Source: Pseudofabraea citricarpa (Eukaryota > Ascomycota > Leotiomycetes > Helotiales > Dermateaceae). Taken from it: DNA of 64,000 nucleotides. How positions within the stretch are numbered: position 1 is the stretch's first letter; every line of letters begins with the position of its first letter. Shown here piece after piece: positions 1 to 12,784 of the stretch. The DNA is taken from NCBI GenBank assembly GCA_029641185.1, contig JAPWGK010000033.1:1-64000 (forward strand), read 5' to 3'. Below the pieces are notes generated by a model that was not told where the DNA came from, made no database searches, and saw nothing but the letters and a program-made list of their open reading frames with translations. The translations under genes and the position numbers were made by a program.

Positions 1-3000
1 ATAATTATATATAAGACTAGGTATTAAAAAATAAGAACTTTAAATCTAGAAATAATCTATTATTATAAATACTTAAGTAAAGATTTTATAAGAGTAAAAT
101 ATAAAAAGATTTCTTACTAGGACTCCTAGATTATATATAAAGTCTTCTTAGTAAACTCCTTAAACTTATTAAAATTATTATAAAAATAAATTAATTTATC
201 TTAATTATTATTATTACTAGGTTTAGTAGAAATAATAATAAAAATAAATATAAGGATAATAATAATAAAAGTATTAGTAATAAGTTTCTTCTTTATATAA
301 TTAATTTTCTTAAGAACTTCTAAAGTTTTATTATATTTTTTATAAGTTTTATAAAGCTCTAAGTAACCCTTAGGAAATAATAAAAGGTTCTTCTTATAAA
401 AGTAATTATAAATTACTAGTATAATTTATTTTAAATTATATATAATATTAACTAAAATCTAAAGGTCGCTTAAGTATTTATTTAGTCTCTTAGTTATTTT
501 ATCCTTTTTATTCTTAGTATTATAAAAGTAATATAATACGAATATCTTATTTTAAATCTTAAGAATAAAAATATCTAGTTTATTAAGATACTTAAGCTAA
601 GATAATATTAACTAAGGTTATATAAGTTAAGAATAAATTACTTATATAAATATAATATTTTAAGTAATTAAAACTAATAATATAAGAATAATATTTATTA
701 CCTAAAAAATAAAAATAATTAAGTAATATAATAGGTATAAAAAAGACTCTCTTAATATAAAGAGAATATAAGAACGATTTTATAAGAGCTTTTAGCTTTC
801 TAGAAGATAATAAAAAAATAAAAGTAATATTATAAATATTATAATATAATTATTTTAAAAGTAAAGAAATCTAATTATTATTAGAACTAAAAAAACGTTT
901 TAAAATATTCTTTAGGTATATAAGAATCTTTTACTAAGAATATATTTTATAAGATAAAGAAATAAAAAGGAATTATTTTTTTTCTTTTTTTTTCTAGTTA
1001 TTATTCTTAATATAAGAATTACTATTAATATTTATACTTATATTCTTAGCTTATTAATTAATAGCCTTATTAATATAATTAAAGTTACTAGTATTAAAGA
1101 GATTAATATCTTTATTAATAATAAAAGTAATAATATTCTTAGAAGTATTTATATTATTCTTTAGATTTATAACTAAGTCTTTTAAAATTATAACCTTATT
1201 ATTTTTTTCTTTTACTAAGAAAGATAGATATAATTTAACTTAATAATATAATTACTTATATTTCTTAACTAGAATATTAGATTAATCTTTTTTTAATCTA
1301 ATTAAAATAATAAATAATATAATCTTAGTATTAGAAGTAAAAAACTAAGTTAAAGTTTAATTTTATAATCGAGTCTAATAATTAGAAGTTAAAATACTAG
1401 TAGATAAAAAGCTTATATTACTTAATAATTAATTATCTTTTAACTTAGGAGTTATTAGAATAACCTTCTTAATTATAAAATCTAAATATTATTTTAAATT
1501 ATAAACTTAATTTTCTAGGATAATATTTATAAACTTTAGAAGCTTTTTCTAAATAAACTTAAGATTACTAGTAATAATCTTTTTTTTTTAATAAATATAA
1601 AATAAGTTTTTTATATTATATATTAAGTTTTATAAATACTTAGTTAATACTTAATAAGATCTTATTAAGTAGAAGAATAAACTTATTAGAAGATAATTAA
1701 TAAACTAAAGCTTTTTTTCTTACTTTTTAGTATAAAAGCTTTTTTATAAAGCTAAAATCTTTTTTAAGTAATTATAAAAGTATTTTCTTACCTTTAACTT
1801 ATTCTTATTTAAGAAATTAAATAAAATATTAGGTATAATCTTTTTCTTATCTTTTTAACTTAAAACTTTCTCTTAAAACTAAAGTTAATAGTTAGATAAT
1901 AAATAATAAGGTTAAGAAACTTATAAAAATAAGTATAAGTTTTATAAAAGTAATATAATAAGACTTATAAATAATAATTAGATAATTATAATACTCTAGT
2001 AAAAGATTTTAAGTATTATTAGGTAGACCTAATTTATAATATATATCTTTTAGTATCTAAAGCGAGTTTTTTTCTAAAAATATATTATATAAAACTTTAA
2101 AAATAAAAGCTATTATTTTATTTTTATTATTAAGAGTATTAAATAAGAAGTAATTATACTTTAGGGTTATAAGAGTCTTAGCTTATTATTATATTATTTT
2201 ACTAATAATCTCTTATTTTATAAGTTATATATTCTTAGGATTATTAAAAATAACCGAATTATTAAAAGTAAAAGAATATTTAGATAAGCTTAGCTTTATA
2301 TAAAATTTATATTAATATTTTATTATTAGCTTAAAAATAGCTTATTATTTAATAAGATAAAACTTATCCTTAAGCTTATTAAAAATATTATATAAGATAA
2401 TAAAATCTAAGGGTATTAAAACTAAATTAAAGTATATATTTATTAACTTATTAGTATTTATAATTATTTTTTCTTTTAGGATAAAAATAATTTATATAAG
2501 AGTTAGCTTAAGCCTAGATATAATAATTTAAGATATATACTTGTTTAAAGTAATAAGTATCCTTATAATTACTTAGTATATAAAATATCTTAATAAAATA
2601 TTATTTATCTTTTATAAGATAATCTAATAAAACTTTTATAAAATAAGATAAAATAAAAAACTTATATAAGAGGATATTAGTATAAGTATTATCTTTTATT
2701 ATAATAATAAGTCCTTATATTTAATATAAGCGCTTATAATTAATTATATAAACTTTTATTAAGCTTTTATAAAAAATAATAAAAAGAAAAAAAATAAACT
2801 TATTATATTAAAATAATTTATAATCGGTTTCTTAAGAATAAGATTAAGAGTTTTATACTTAGATTAAAGCTATAATATAAGGAATAATTAGTATAAAAGT
2901 AAATTAATACGTATTATTAACTTATATAATAAGATTAATAATAAATAATTTAAGAACTAAAGACGAAAATTATAAAAAGACTTACTAGGTTTAAAAAAAG

Positions 3001-5290
3001 AGAAATAAATATATTAGAGATTAAAAGAAAAAAATAATAAAAACTTAATAAGATATTATAAAATTAAAGTTATAAAGATATTTTATTTTAGTTTAAATAA
3101 AAGAAGCAAAAGAATTTATAAATAAAAAATAATTTAGCTAAAATATTCTTTTTTTATATAATAGAAGATAAATATTATAATTATAATTAAAAGAAAGAAT
3201 ATAATATTAAATTAATTTTTAGAAAGTAGAAATAATAAATATTAGAATTTATAATATATTTAAATAAAAAGAAAAGAGAATTATAGCTTTATATTTTAAG
3301 TTAAAAGATTTTTTATAGTTAAAATACTTAGTTTTATATTAAAAGTAATAATTCTTATAAGAGATCTAAGCTAAGAATAACTTAACTAATTATTAGGAGT
3401 ATTTATTAGAGGAATACGAGTTTATTTATTATAAGGGAAAAATAATCTAAGAGTTATAAGGTTATCTTTTAGAAAATAATTAGAGAAGCGAATTATAATA
3501 ATCTAGAGTTATAAGAAATATATATCTTATACTCTAACTTTAATTTATTAAAGATAAGAGATACCTAATAATATTATAAGAAAGGCTATTATATAAGAGA
3601 TAAATATAATAAGATTATATACTTAATTTTATTATTTTCTTTACTTTTATAAGAAGTTATTATTATCTTAGATATTATTATATAAGAATTTTATAAATAT
3701 TCTTTAAGCGCTCTAGGAGTTATATATTATTATTTATACTTTATTATAATAGTTAATTAATTATTTCTTTTACCTTTTATTTTTATAACTATTAATTCGA
3801 TTATTAAATATACCTTATATATAGTTATATATATTATATTAGTTACTAGTTACGTTTATAGTATTATAAATTTAAATACGCCCTAATATTTATTACCTTA
3901 TTATAATAATATTACTAGTACTTTTAATTAATAAGTTAAAAGTTAGGCTAAGAAAAATAATATAAGATATATATTATTAATATTATAAAGACAAAGAGCT
4001 AATATAATATATTTACTAATATTATTATTAGTAGGAATAATATAATAAAATATAATAAAAAGGTTTTAACCCTCTAAAATATATTAATATATTTTAGTAA
4101 ATTATTATTAACTTAATATATATATAAAGTGAAATAATATCTAAAGAGCTTATTAATTAATATAAAGTAGAAAATAAGTCTTAGAGGTTATAATAATCTC
4201 TTTTATTTCTTTATAAAATTAGCTTAATAAAGTAATAAAAAAATACTTTATATTAAGATTCTTCTTTTTAATAAAAGTAAGAAGATATAACTCTAACTTA
4301 ATATTAATCGAGGTTATAATAAAAATATTATTTTATAATAAATATTAGCTTTCTAGAGTAAAAATACTAATTATATTTATTAATTTAAACTTAAGAGATT
4401 AATAATTATAATCTAACTATTATATTATAAGATAAATATTACTTATTACTAATAACTTAGTTTTAGATAAAATTAAGATTATATTACCCTAAAAAAGATA
4501 AATCTTATTTAAATATAACTTAGTATTATTACCTAAATAAAATAATATAAGGAAACTACTAGTAATACCTAATACTTCTTTATTATTATTAAAAGTAATA
4601 ACTATAATAATATCCTTATTATTATTAGATATCTTTATAATTCTACTAAGGATAAAAAACTAAGTAGATATAATTAGAAAAGTAATATAAAACGCAAATA
4701 TAAAATCACCTTATAATAAGTAATAGTAAAAGTATATTATATAAGTAGATAATATCTTTAATCTTTAGAATAAAAAATAAAATAACTAGACTTTCTTTTT
4801 TTTTTTAGAAATCTTAAAATAAAAATAAAAGATCGAATATTAGATTTTATTTTTATCTTTTTCTAAAGAGAAAAGAAAAAAAAAAAGAAGAAACTAATTA
4901 GTATTTAATCCTACTTATAAAGTAAACGCTAAGGTAAATCGTATTTTAGCTAAAGTAAAAATAAAACCTTAAAAGACGTATAATTAGATATAAATACTTA
5001 TATTAAAGAAAGCTTAAAATAAATATAATAGTATATTTTTAGCTTAGATACTAATAAGACTTAAAGTAAAATATATTTATATATAGAAAGTTATATACTA
5101 ACTTATATAATTATACTTATAAAAGAGCTAAACAAATACTTTAACTAAGTAAAAGTATAATTCTAAGAATAAGATTATATTCTCTAATAAGCCGAGGGAT
5201 ATAATATAATATTTTTTAGAAGAAGATATTTCTTTATAGTACTAATAACTTTAAAACAAATAATATTATAAGATTAAGAGCTATATTATT
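1..5290. repeat. AT-rich RIP-mutated tract
   Basis: This tract is almost entirely A and T and contains no usable open reading frame. Read by eye, the first 600 bases contain no CpA and no TpG, while CpT/ApG, CpC/GpG and a few CpG remain. That selective loss is the known product of repeat-induced point mutation, which turns CpA into TpA on either strand of duplicated DNA in Pezizomycotina. The rare CA or TG further in (near 2540 and 3990) are exceptions. The original element, probably one or several transposons, can no longer be identified. The tract runs off the left edge, so its full size is unknown. It is likely heterochromatic; that is inference. Confidence 0.9.
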
Positions 5291-7485
5291 CGAATCCTTA
5301 TAAAATTTAACCTCTCCCCTCTTTATTTATACCCCCCCTTATATATATAGTATATAAGATTATAACTTTTAGTAATCGCCCGAAATAGAATATTCCCTCT
5401 TTAGGACAGAAAAAGTAAGGTAAAAGTAAGGCTTTGCGAGGCGTATAGCTAATAGATTCTTCTAGCTCCACCTTTTTTATAGAGCCTAGGTGGGGCCTCG
5501 GGAGGGTGGAAGATTATAAAGGGTTAAATAATTATCTCGTGCCCTATGCCTAATATATCGAAATTATAAATCTAAGTGAAACCTATCCAAGTACAACATA
5601 TTTGATAAACCTCGGTCATTCTCAAAATAAAATTCTTTCAAACCTTCCCTTGATGCTCCTGCCAAAGAAAATAAATCTCCAAAAGTCGCACCAATCAAAA
5701 TAAGGACTAATAAGACGAGTATTAGTTTGCCTAATGCAAGAAGTATCTTTGAAAGTGCTAAAAAATTCACGGGGACACTGGCACTGCTTAGCACTTGTAA
5801 CAGGAAGCATACTATCAAAGGCATCATGAATATTTCCACGTGCTCCAAATCGATTAGCGGTAGTTGGACTTAGCGAGCAGCCATTGCAACCTGCAATTGC
5901 AGTGTAGCAAGTTTTCGCTTTAACAGCCTCCCAACTTGCTGCGCTCAAAGTGATAGCAGATTTGGAAACGAGAATTCATTTATTATTGACCGTGATTTCT
6001 TTATTTTCTGACGTCACAGAACCTCGTTTCCAGAAAATCAACCCGCCATGCACTATGTAGTGGTTGTTTTTGCTATTGTGGCCGTGGGGGTTGAGTCGCT
6101 CTCCTCCGATGATAATAGCATATGCTGAATGAATCACTGACTCATAATGGGTAAAGTGACTTACGGTTCAAGTGTGTTGGTAGAGACACTGGGGTAACAT
6201 GCTATTTGCATTTTTTGTTCGTCGGAAGTAAGAAGTGGGGCATATTCCGTGATTCAAGCGGAAGTTATAATTAACTGAGTAGAGGAGAATATGTGTAGAA
6301 TGAACGGGTGTATAAGAATGGGTGGGTTGGTAGTGCTTTGCGACCGATGGTTAGGAGAATGAAAGCGTGGTGACAAGGATTTCTAAGTTCAACATGGAAG
6401 TATGATGGGATGCTTATGGAAACTCATCTTATTGGGATTCCTAAGTCGAATCAAGTAGAAGAGATTGAAAAGGAAGGGCTGGGTAGATGGTTCCATACCA
6501 CTGTTTCGATGCGTAACAAATTGGAGAAAGAACTAGGGAAATATTTCTTTGCAGTTCTGACCAGAACCTTCGGATTCTTTGAACGGTGTGGTTTGAATAA
6601 AGGAGTTCACTGAGGGTACCTGCTTCTCCTAATGAACTCCATACAAAGAGTATTGAACTTCAATGAAGGAATATGTTTTGCATCAAAACACATCTGCCAA
6701 GACCAAGCTATACTCTTCCTCCCAAGGCTTTCATAATCCGAAATATTTCGGAGTTGCTTGACGCTTTGAAATACTCCTATTTTTCTATTCATTCTAATAC
6801 TTCTGACTTAATTTCATGCCCTTCGAATATCAGTCACTTTCTAATAATCACACTGATTAGATTGCGAGGCGAATTTCTACTTCTTTGGGTAGAGATCGCT
6901 GCAAGAATTAAACTGGAAGAGCACAAACCCAAAACTGTAAGGTATCAGACTTAGAACTTATGAACATAATAAACGCAAGAGATAATTTTTGTGAATAGGT
7001 CTGGTCAGATACAGCCATGTCTTTGCGGGAGAAGCTTTGTCCGTTTATGTTTCAGGGCACGTGCCGAGAAGCGAACAGGGTTTCTGTCCTTGATTTTTCG
7101 TCGTCATCTGTAGATCTCGCCAATCTGAATGAACATTCCTCACAAGTTCACGCACCTTCACAACCAAGAGCCGGAGCCAGTTGTCTCTGAACCGACCACA
7201 GCAACCATCTCTATCGACATATAATGACTGTAATACATCGTTCTCGCAAAGACATGATCCAATGACCATCGCAGGGAATGCGCTCCCTTTTTACGCCATT
7301 GCGACTGCTTCACTGCAACTGCTTCGCCGCCTCAGCCTGCCTCGTTGCTTCATCTGAGTTTGAGTTGACAGCGGAAGCTAACGCACATCATATGATCTGG
7401 TATCCTATGCATCTTCATATTGAATTGCACCAAGAACCAATACTGCCTAATGATTTCTCGTCGGTAGTACGCTTAGCGCTTTGAA
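5291..7485. other. Gene-poor border region
   Basis: Base composition rises from AT-rich to ordinary between about 5290 and 5560, so this is the edge of the RIP-affected block. The rest, up to the histidine kinase start, contains only short ORFs without recognisable motifs (for example 6410-6613 and 7278-7484 on the plus strand). The last few hundred bases presumably hold the promoter and 5' leader of the kinase gene. I see no RNA gene or repeat here. Confidence 0.5.
5564..5948 (-). CDS. Doubtful small hypothetical gene beside the AT tract
   Basis: Two overlapping minus-strand frames are open here. One (5948 to 5622, 108 codons) begins with an ATG and has a cysteine-containing N-terminus. The other (5848 to 5564, 94 codons) has two strongly hydrophobic stretches that could be membrane helices. 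A spliced gene joining the two frames is conceivable but I could not find a convincing donor and acceptor pair. I recognise no family. It may be a decayed or spurious gene at the heterochromatin border. Confidence 0.2.
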
Positions 7486-10400
7486 ATGTCCTCGAAGGGG
7501 AGGGAAAGCTCGAAGCTGACTTCTGCTCAAGCATCTTCAGCCGCTTCAAGACAGCAATCAGACGAGATCATGACCGGTATCCATGAAGTCCCCAAAGGCC
7601 AGGATAGAGCAGCTTTATTCCGCGATGACAAGAAAATACAGTTGAGCCGCGAACAATTCGGTACAGTTGGCCTTCGGGACTTCCTTAATTCTGATCCTCG
7701 GCCGACCTTTGTTCTTGACCTCGAGGTTGAATGGGGATCTGCCGAGACCATTGTTTATTGCAATCCGGCTTTTACTTCTATCGATGGTCTCATTAATGAT
7801 TTCTCGATCAAGGCCAGTCCAACCTTGGTTATCAACGATGCACGTTCAAAATTTACGACTTGGGCCAACAATAGGCACCAGGATAGGGACCCCAGAGAAC
7901 CTTCATCTACATCATTTCGATACCGTGGTCTAGCATGGAACTATTTTGTTCTGCAGAACAGGTGGAGTGTTATAAGTGGAAGTAATACGAACAATGCAGT
8001 TACCATTTCAAGAGACCTACCTTCGATGCCCCCCAAAGTTATGGTGGAGCCCTCCATAAAGGATTTTCGGAAATTGTCTATAGACACCGTGCTATCTGAA
8101 AAGATGCCCGACGACCCAGAGGACATTGAAATGGACAGCAGTCAAGTTGGCTCTGTATCCTCGTCTCATAGCATAACATTGAGGACACCTGATTGGACTT
8201 TACCACATCCCGAAGGCGAACTGTCACCCCATGTGCAGTTTACTCGAAGTGTCAATTGGGGCGGTACACCTCTAGGAAGTATGAATACATGGTCACGAGA
8301 GCTTCGGCAACTGGTTAACAAGCTAATGGCCGACCCGCACCCAGCAGCATTGTACTGGGGCGAAGAGCTAACGATGATGTATAATGAACCGTATGCAATT
8401 GGTGTTGCGGGTCGCAAGCATCCCAAACTTATGTGAGTCCACTAGCCTAACTTTCATTTCAAGTAGATGCAAAACTGCTTCTTGGTGTGTAATTTAGAAG
8501 TTGGACAGTCTCGCATATCGCCTTTTTAACTGGTGTATTTCAAACTAATAGTTGGTTTAGGGGAACTGGTTTTCGCGGCCCATTTAAAGAAATCTGGGCA
8601 GACGTCGGTGCGATTTTCCAAGAAGTAAGGAAAACCGGCATCGGTCGAGCACAGGTTGATCAGATGTTGCCAATTGAGCGATTTGGGTTCATGGAGGAGA
8701 CGTTCTTTTGTTGGTCTCTTATTCCCGTCTATGGAGGTACCGATGAGGTGCTGGGGATGTGGAACTCTCCGTTCGAGACAACAAGATCAACTCTTGGCCA
8801 CAGGAGGACGCGGACCTTGATGAGGATTGGCGAAGAACTTTCACTTGCAAAATCAGTCTCCTCCTTCTGGGATCTAGTTCTGAAACCACTGGAAGAGAAT
8901 GAATTTGACTTTCCCTTCGCTCTTCTGTACTCGGTAATAGATGACGTTGAAGTGGATGATGGATCTTCAATATCTTCCGAGAGCTCACATACAATGAAGT
9001 CGTGTGTGCTAGAAGGTAGCTTAGGTGTCCCAGAAGGCCACAATGCTGCTCCTACCAAGTTGGATTTGAAACGAGCTAGAGGAGGCTTTATTCCAGCATT
9101 TAGAGACGCCATGCGTACTAGGGAGCCAACCATGCTAAACATTGTCGATGGTACCCTGTCAGAATCTTTAATACGAGGCTTTGAATGGCGTGGTTTTGGT
9201 GAGCCTTCTCGGCAAGCAGTTGTTTGCCCCATACGTCCAACTACGGGAGAAAATGTGCTAGGGTTCTTGGTGGTCGGTATCAATCCCCGACGACCGTACG
9301 ACGATGACTATCAAACTTTTATACGGCTTTTAAATCGGCAGCTCGCAACATCTTTGGCCTCTGTGACGCTGTTCGAAGAGGAGATACGAAGAGGAACAAC
9401 TGCTGCAGAGGCCGCAGCGCTCGAAAGGATGAAGCTTTCCGAGGAGCTGGCTGACCAACGCAGTCGTTTACAGAGAATGGCAGAAGTATCTCCGGTTGGA
9501 ATGTTCTCCATGAACATTGAAGGGTTTTTACTAGAAGCTAATGACCGATGGTTTGAGATGACTGGCCATCCCAGAGATTCAACGATAGGAATGAGCTGGA
9601 TGAAATTAATAACAGATGAGTGTGTCCCAGAGATGGAATCTGGATGGAACAGATTGACTGTTGATGCTCTTCCATGGTCTGGTGAACTTAAGATGAAGAA
9701 ACCTTGGCACGATCCTGTGACAGGAGACCTCGTTGATCATTGGGTTCTTGCGGCATCTCAACCTGAATTTGGGCCTGATGGATCTTTAAGAGCGGTCATG
9801 GGTTCAATCACAGATATAACTCTACAAAAGCGTTCGGTTCATGATGCTATGACTCGCGCAAAGCTGTCCGAAGAGCTTCTCTTACGGACAGGGGAAGCGA
9901 AGGAGAATGAGAAGAATTTCAAGCGCTTCACAGATATTGTTCCTGGGGGTTTATTTATCATGGATGCACAACAGCGGATTAATTATGCAAACTCCCAGTG
10001 GTTCAACATATCTGGGCATCCTGATTCTGCTTCAACAGCCCCAATTTCTTGGTCATTCGCACTTCTCGAAGCAGATTTGCCCATGTTTAATGCGAAATGG
10101 GACGAAATGATCAAGAGCCATATTACCATCACAATAGAAGTTCGTATGAGAAAACCTTTAGTTATTGATCTTGGAGGTACTCCACAAGAAGTACAGCGAT
10201 GGATCCTCGCGTCTGCAATACCAGAAACGTCAGAAGATGGTACTCTTCTAAGCGTGATGGGTTGTATCACGGATATCAGTCGAATCAAATGGGCTGAAGA
10301 TGTACAGAATCGTCGGTTGATCGAGGCGGAAGAGAATCGCCGGCAACAAAACAACTTTATAGATATGACATCGCATGAGATGAGAAATCCGCTGTCAGCA

Positions 10401-11967
10401 ATTTTACAATGTGCTGACGGTATAGCGACTTCATTAACCGAGTATCAAGCCGATAATGGGGAAAAGTTCGATGCAGCCCTGGAAGAAATTGTCAAAGGCA
10501 GCATAGAAGCTGCAGAAACAATTCAACTTTGCGCACAGCATCAGAAATCTATTGTCGACGATATTCTTACAATATCTAAACTTGACTCAGACCTCCTTGT
10601 CATTACCCCAATCCCGGTCCAACCTGTCGTGGTTGTCAGACAAGGGTTGAAGATGTTTGTCGCCGAATGCCTGATGAATAAGATCAAAATGGAATTTCAC
10701 GTCGACGAGTCTCTTAAATCGCTTCAAGTAGACAAGGTTATGCTTGATTCAAGTAGATTGCTTCAAGTTTTAGTAAGTAGAAGATTATCTTTGATTTGGT
10801 AAAAAGAACTGACGATATCCAGATAAATCTCCTGACAAATGCTATCAAATTTACGAAGGCAGAAGCGAAAAGATGCATTGACATATCTTTGAGTGCATAT
10901 TTAATACCCCCAAAGCAAAGATCTTCTAAGATTGAATATCTTCCTACCAAGAAATCAAAATCCGACGTTACTAATGGTGGTGATTGGGGTACAGGCGAAG
11001 TTCTATACTTGCGATTTGAAGTTCAAGATACAGGTTGTGGACTAAGTCCAGACGAAAAGAAGCTACTGTTCACTCGATTCACTCAGGCTTCACCACGAAC
11101 ACATGTAAAATATGGCGGTAGTGGTCTCGGTCTTTTTATCTCTCGACAGCTCACTGAGCTCCAAGGGGGCGAGATTGGAGTCGCCTCAGAGTCAGGTGTG
11201 GGAAGTACTTTCGCATTTTATGTAAAGTCTAGGCGAGTAAGTGTTGATGAAGACACTTCCCACATGCAGAATCGCCTCAAAATTGATTTGCAGAAGAATG
11301 CACGTCTTGCCACTAATATACCGACGAGCGTCAGAGATGGGGAGGCAGTCGCTACTTTACTACACAACCTACCGGCTGTTACTTCTCTAGAACCTGTTAC
11401 AGCAGAACCAATTAAACCCAGTGATTTGCATGTTCTAATAGTGGAAGATAATCTGGTCAATCAGAAGATTCTTGCAGCTCAGATTAAAAAACTCGGCTGT
11501 ACTGTTCATGTTGCCAATCATGGCGGAGAGGCGTTGGAGTTGTTGCATGAAACAAAATTTCACAAAGACAAGAGCTTAGATGGAAAGGAGCTGTCTGTTA
11601 TCCTGATGGTAAATGCCTACCCCTCTCGAGATAGAAGATCGTTCGAGCTGAATCACCTACTGACCTTTTGTATCAGGACCTAGAAATGCCTGTCATGGAC
11701 GGACTGACATGCGTTCGTAAGATACGCGAGATGGAGACTGCGGGATTAATCATCGGGCATGTTCCCATAATTGCGGTAACAGCAAATGCACGAGGCGAGC
11801 AAATTGCTGCGGCCAAGGATTCAGGAATGGTGCGTTAAAATCTCAAATTCTGTAGAAGTAGCATATAACTAACCGGCTACCAGGATGACGTTATGCCCAA
11901 ACCATTTAGGATCAGGCAGTTGATGCCAAAAATCGAGGCGCTGCTTCAAAGGATCAGGGCTAAATGA
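7486..11967 (+). CDS. Hybrid histidine kinase with PAS repeats and receiver domain
   Basis: Five exons: 7486-8432, 8561-10772, 10823-11608, 11677-11829, 11884-11967, giving about 1,393 aa. The N-terminal third includes a conserved block of this fungal kinase type (HPKLMGTGF joined across intron 1) and a GAF-like region. PAS domains begin near residues 618 and 769. The HisKA phosphoacceptor is the His near residue 920 in [11 protein letters not shown]. The ATPase N box reads [11 protein letters not shown] (split from its neighbours by intron 2), followed by DTGCGLS and GGSGLGL. A receiver domain starts near 1255 with [13 protein letters not shown]; intron 3 falls just before the phosphoacceptor Asp1316 (DLEMPVMDG), and intron 4 precedes the conserved Lys in MPKPF. 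All catalytic residues are present, so it should autophosphorylate and pass phosphate to a HPt protein such as Ypd1. No transmembrane segment is seen, so it is probably cytosolic. The ligand and the fungal HK class cannot be told from sequence alone. Confidence 0.92.
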
Positions 11968-12784
11968 GACATTTTGCAGTGTTGAGAAATGTTAGACCTC
12001 TGCAAATTAGCAATAGATAAAATAAGGACAAAGCTTATGTGTTTTTATGTTATAGTATGCGTTCGCCCCTTGATAAAGACACTATTCAAGTAAATGTCGA
12101 TTTTTATCGAGGTGACTTAATGCCTTTAATTATTGTGTGTATTCCTTCTAAGTTTTCGAAGCTTCTAAGTTAAAGAGTTTCATTTTAATTAGGGACATAA
12201 CTTCGAGTAAATATAGGGAGGCATACCAATAAATACTTGAGTAGTTTAGGGGTAGGAAATAGATTAGAATAACACAAGATGACTTACACTTTGCTGTTTT
12301 ATTCTTTCGTTGTGATTTATGCTAATTCACCTAATGCTTGCTTTCAGTAATAGAGTGAAACAAAATCGATCGATTTGTTGTAGCAAGAATTTCTTGGTGT
12401 TGATTTTCTGGATGATTCTTTATATTGTATTGATTGGTATTGAGCAAAATTACCCAGACTGGGTGATTGAAGTGTTCCACCATGAAGCCATCTAGAAAAT
12501 GTTAACCAGGAGTGAAGTTGATACACACGTGATTAACAACTTTAGCGCGATTCCAGAATTTTCTCGCCGCCCCTGGCCAGAAACCTCGAAGCTCCTTTTT
12601 CCACGCGACAAGCTGTCAACCTCGATTGAGTGATTCCGACCTCCCTTTTCTCCTACTTGAATTTAAATTTGCGTAGTCTTTTCTGTTTATTCCCTTCACT
12701 GTATCATGCCATTCGCCATCAGATAATTACTTTTTCGCTGTACACCAACCTACCGACTTCTCTTACTTGCCTGCGCCGTTGAAA
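11968..12784. other. Intergenic region between kinase and RNA polymerase genes
   Basis: No coding signal. The distal part must carry the promoter of the mitochondrial RNA polymerase gene; the stretch from about 12600 is pyrimidine-rich, as is common near fungal transcription starts. The 60-codon minus-strand ORF at 12344-12526 has no recognisable features. Confidence 0.5.

Noticed and set aside
8729..9283. 184-codon minus-strand ORF
   Set aside because: It is antisense to the kinase exon 2, which has clear domain similarity.
12767..12784. Upstream extension of the RNA polymerase start
   Set aside because: It begins with TTG; the ATG at 12785 begins a good mitochondrial presequence.
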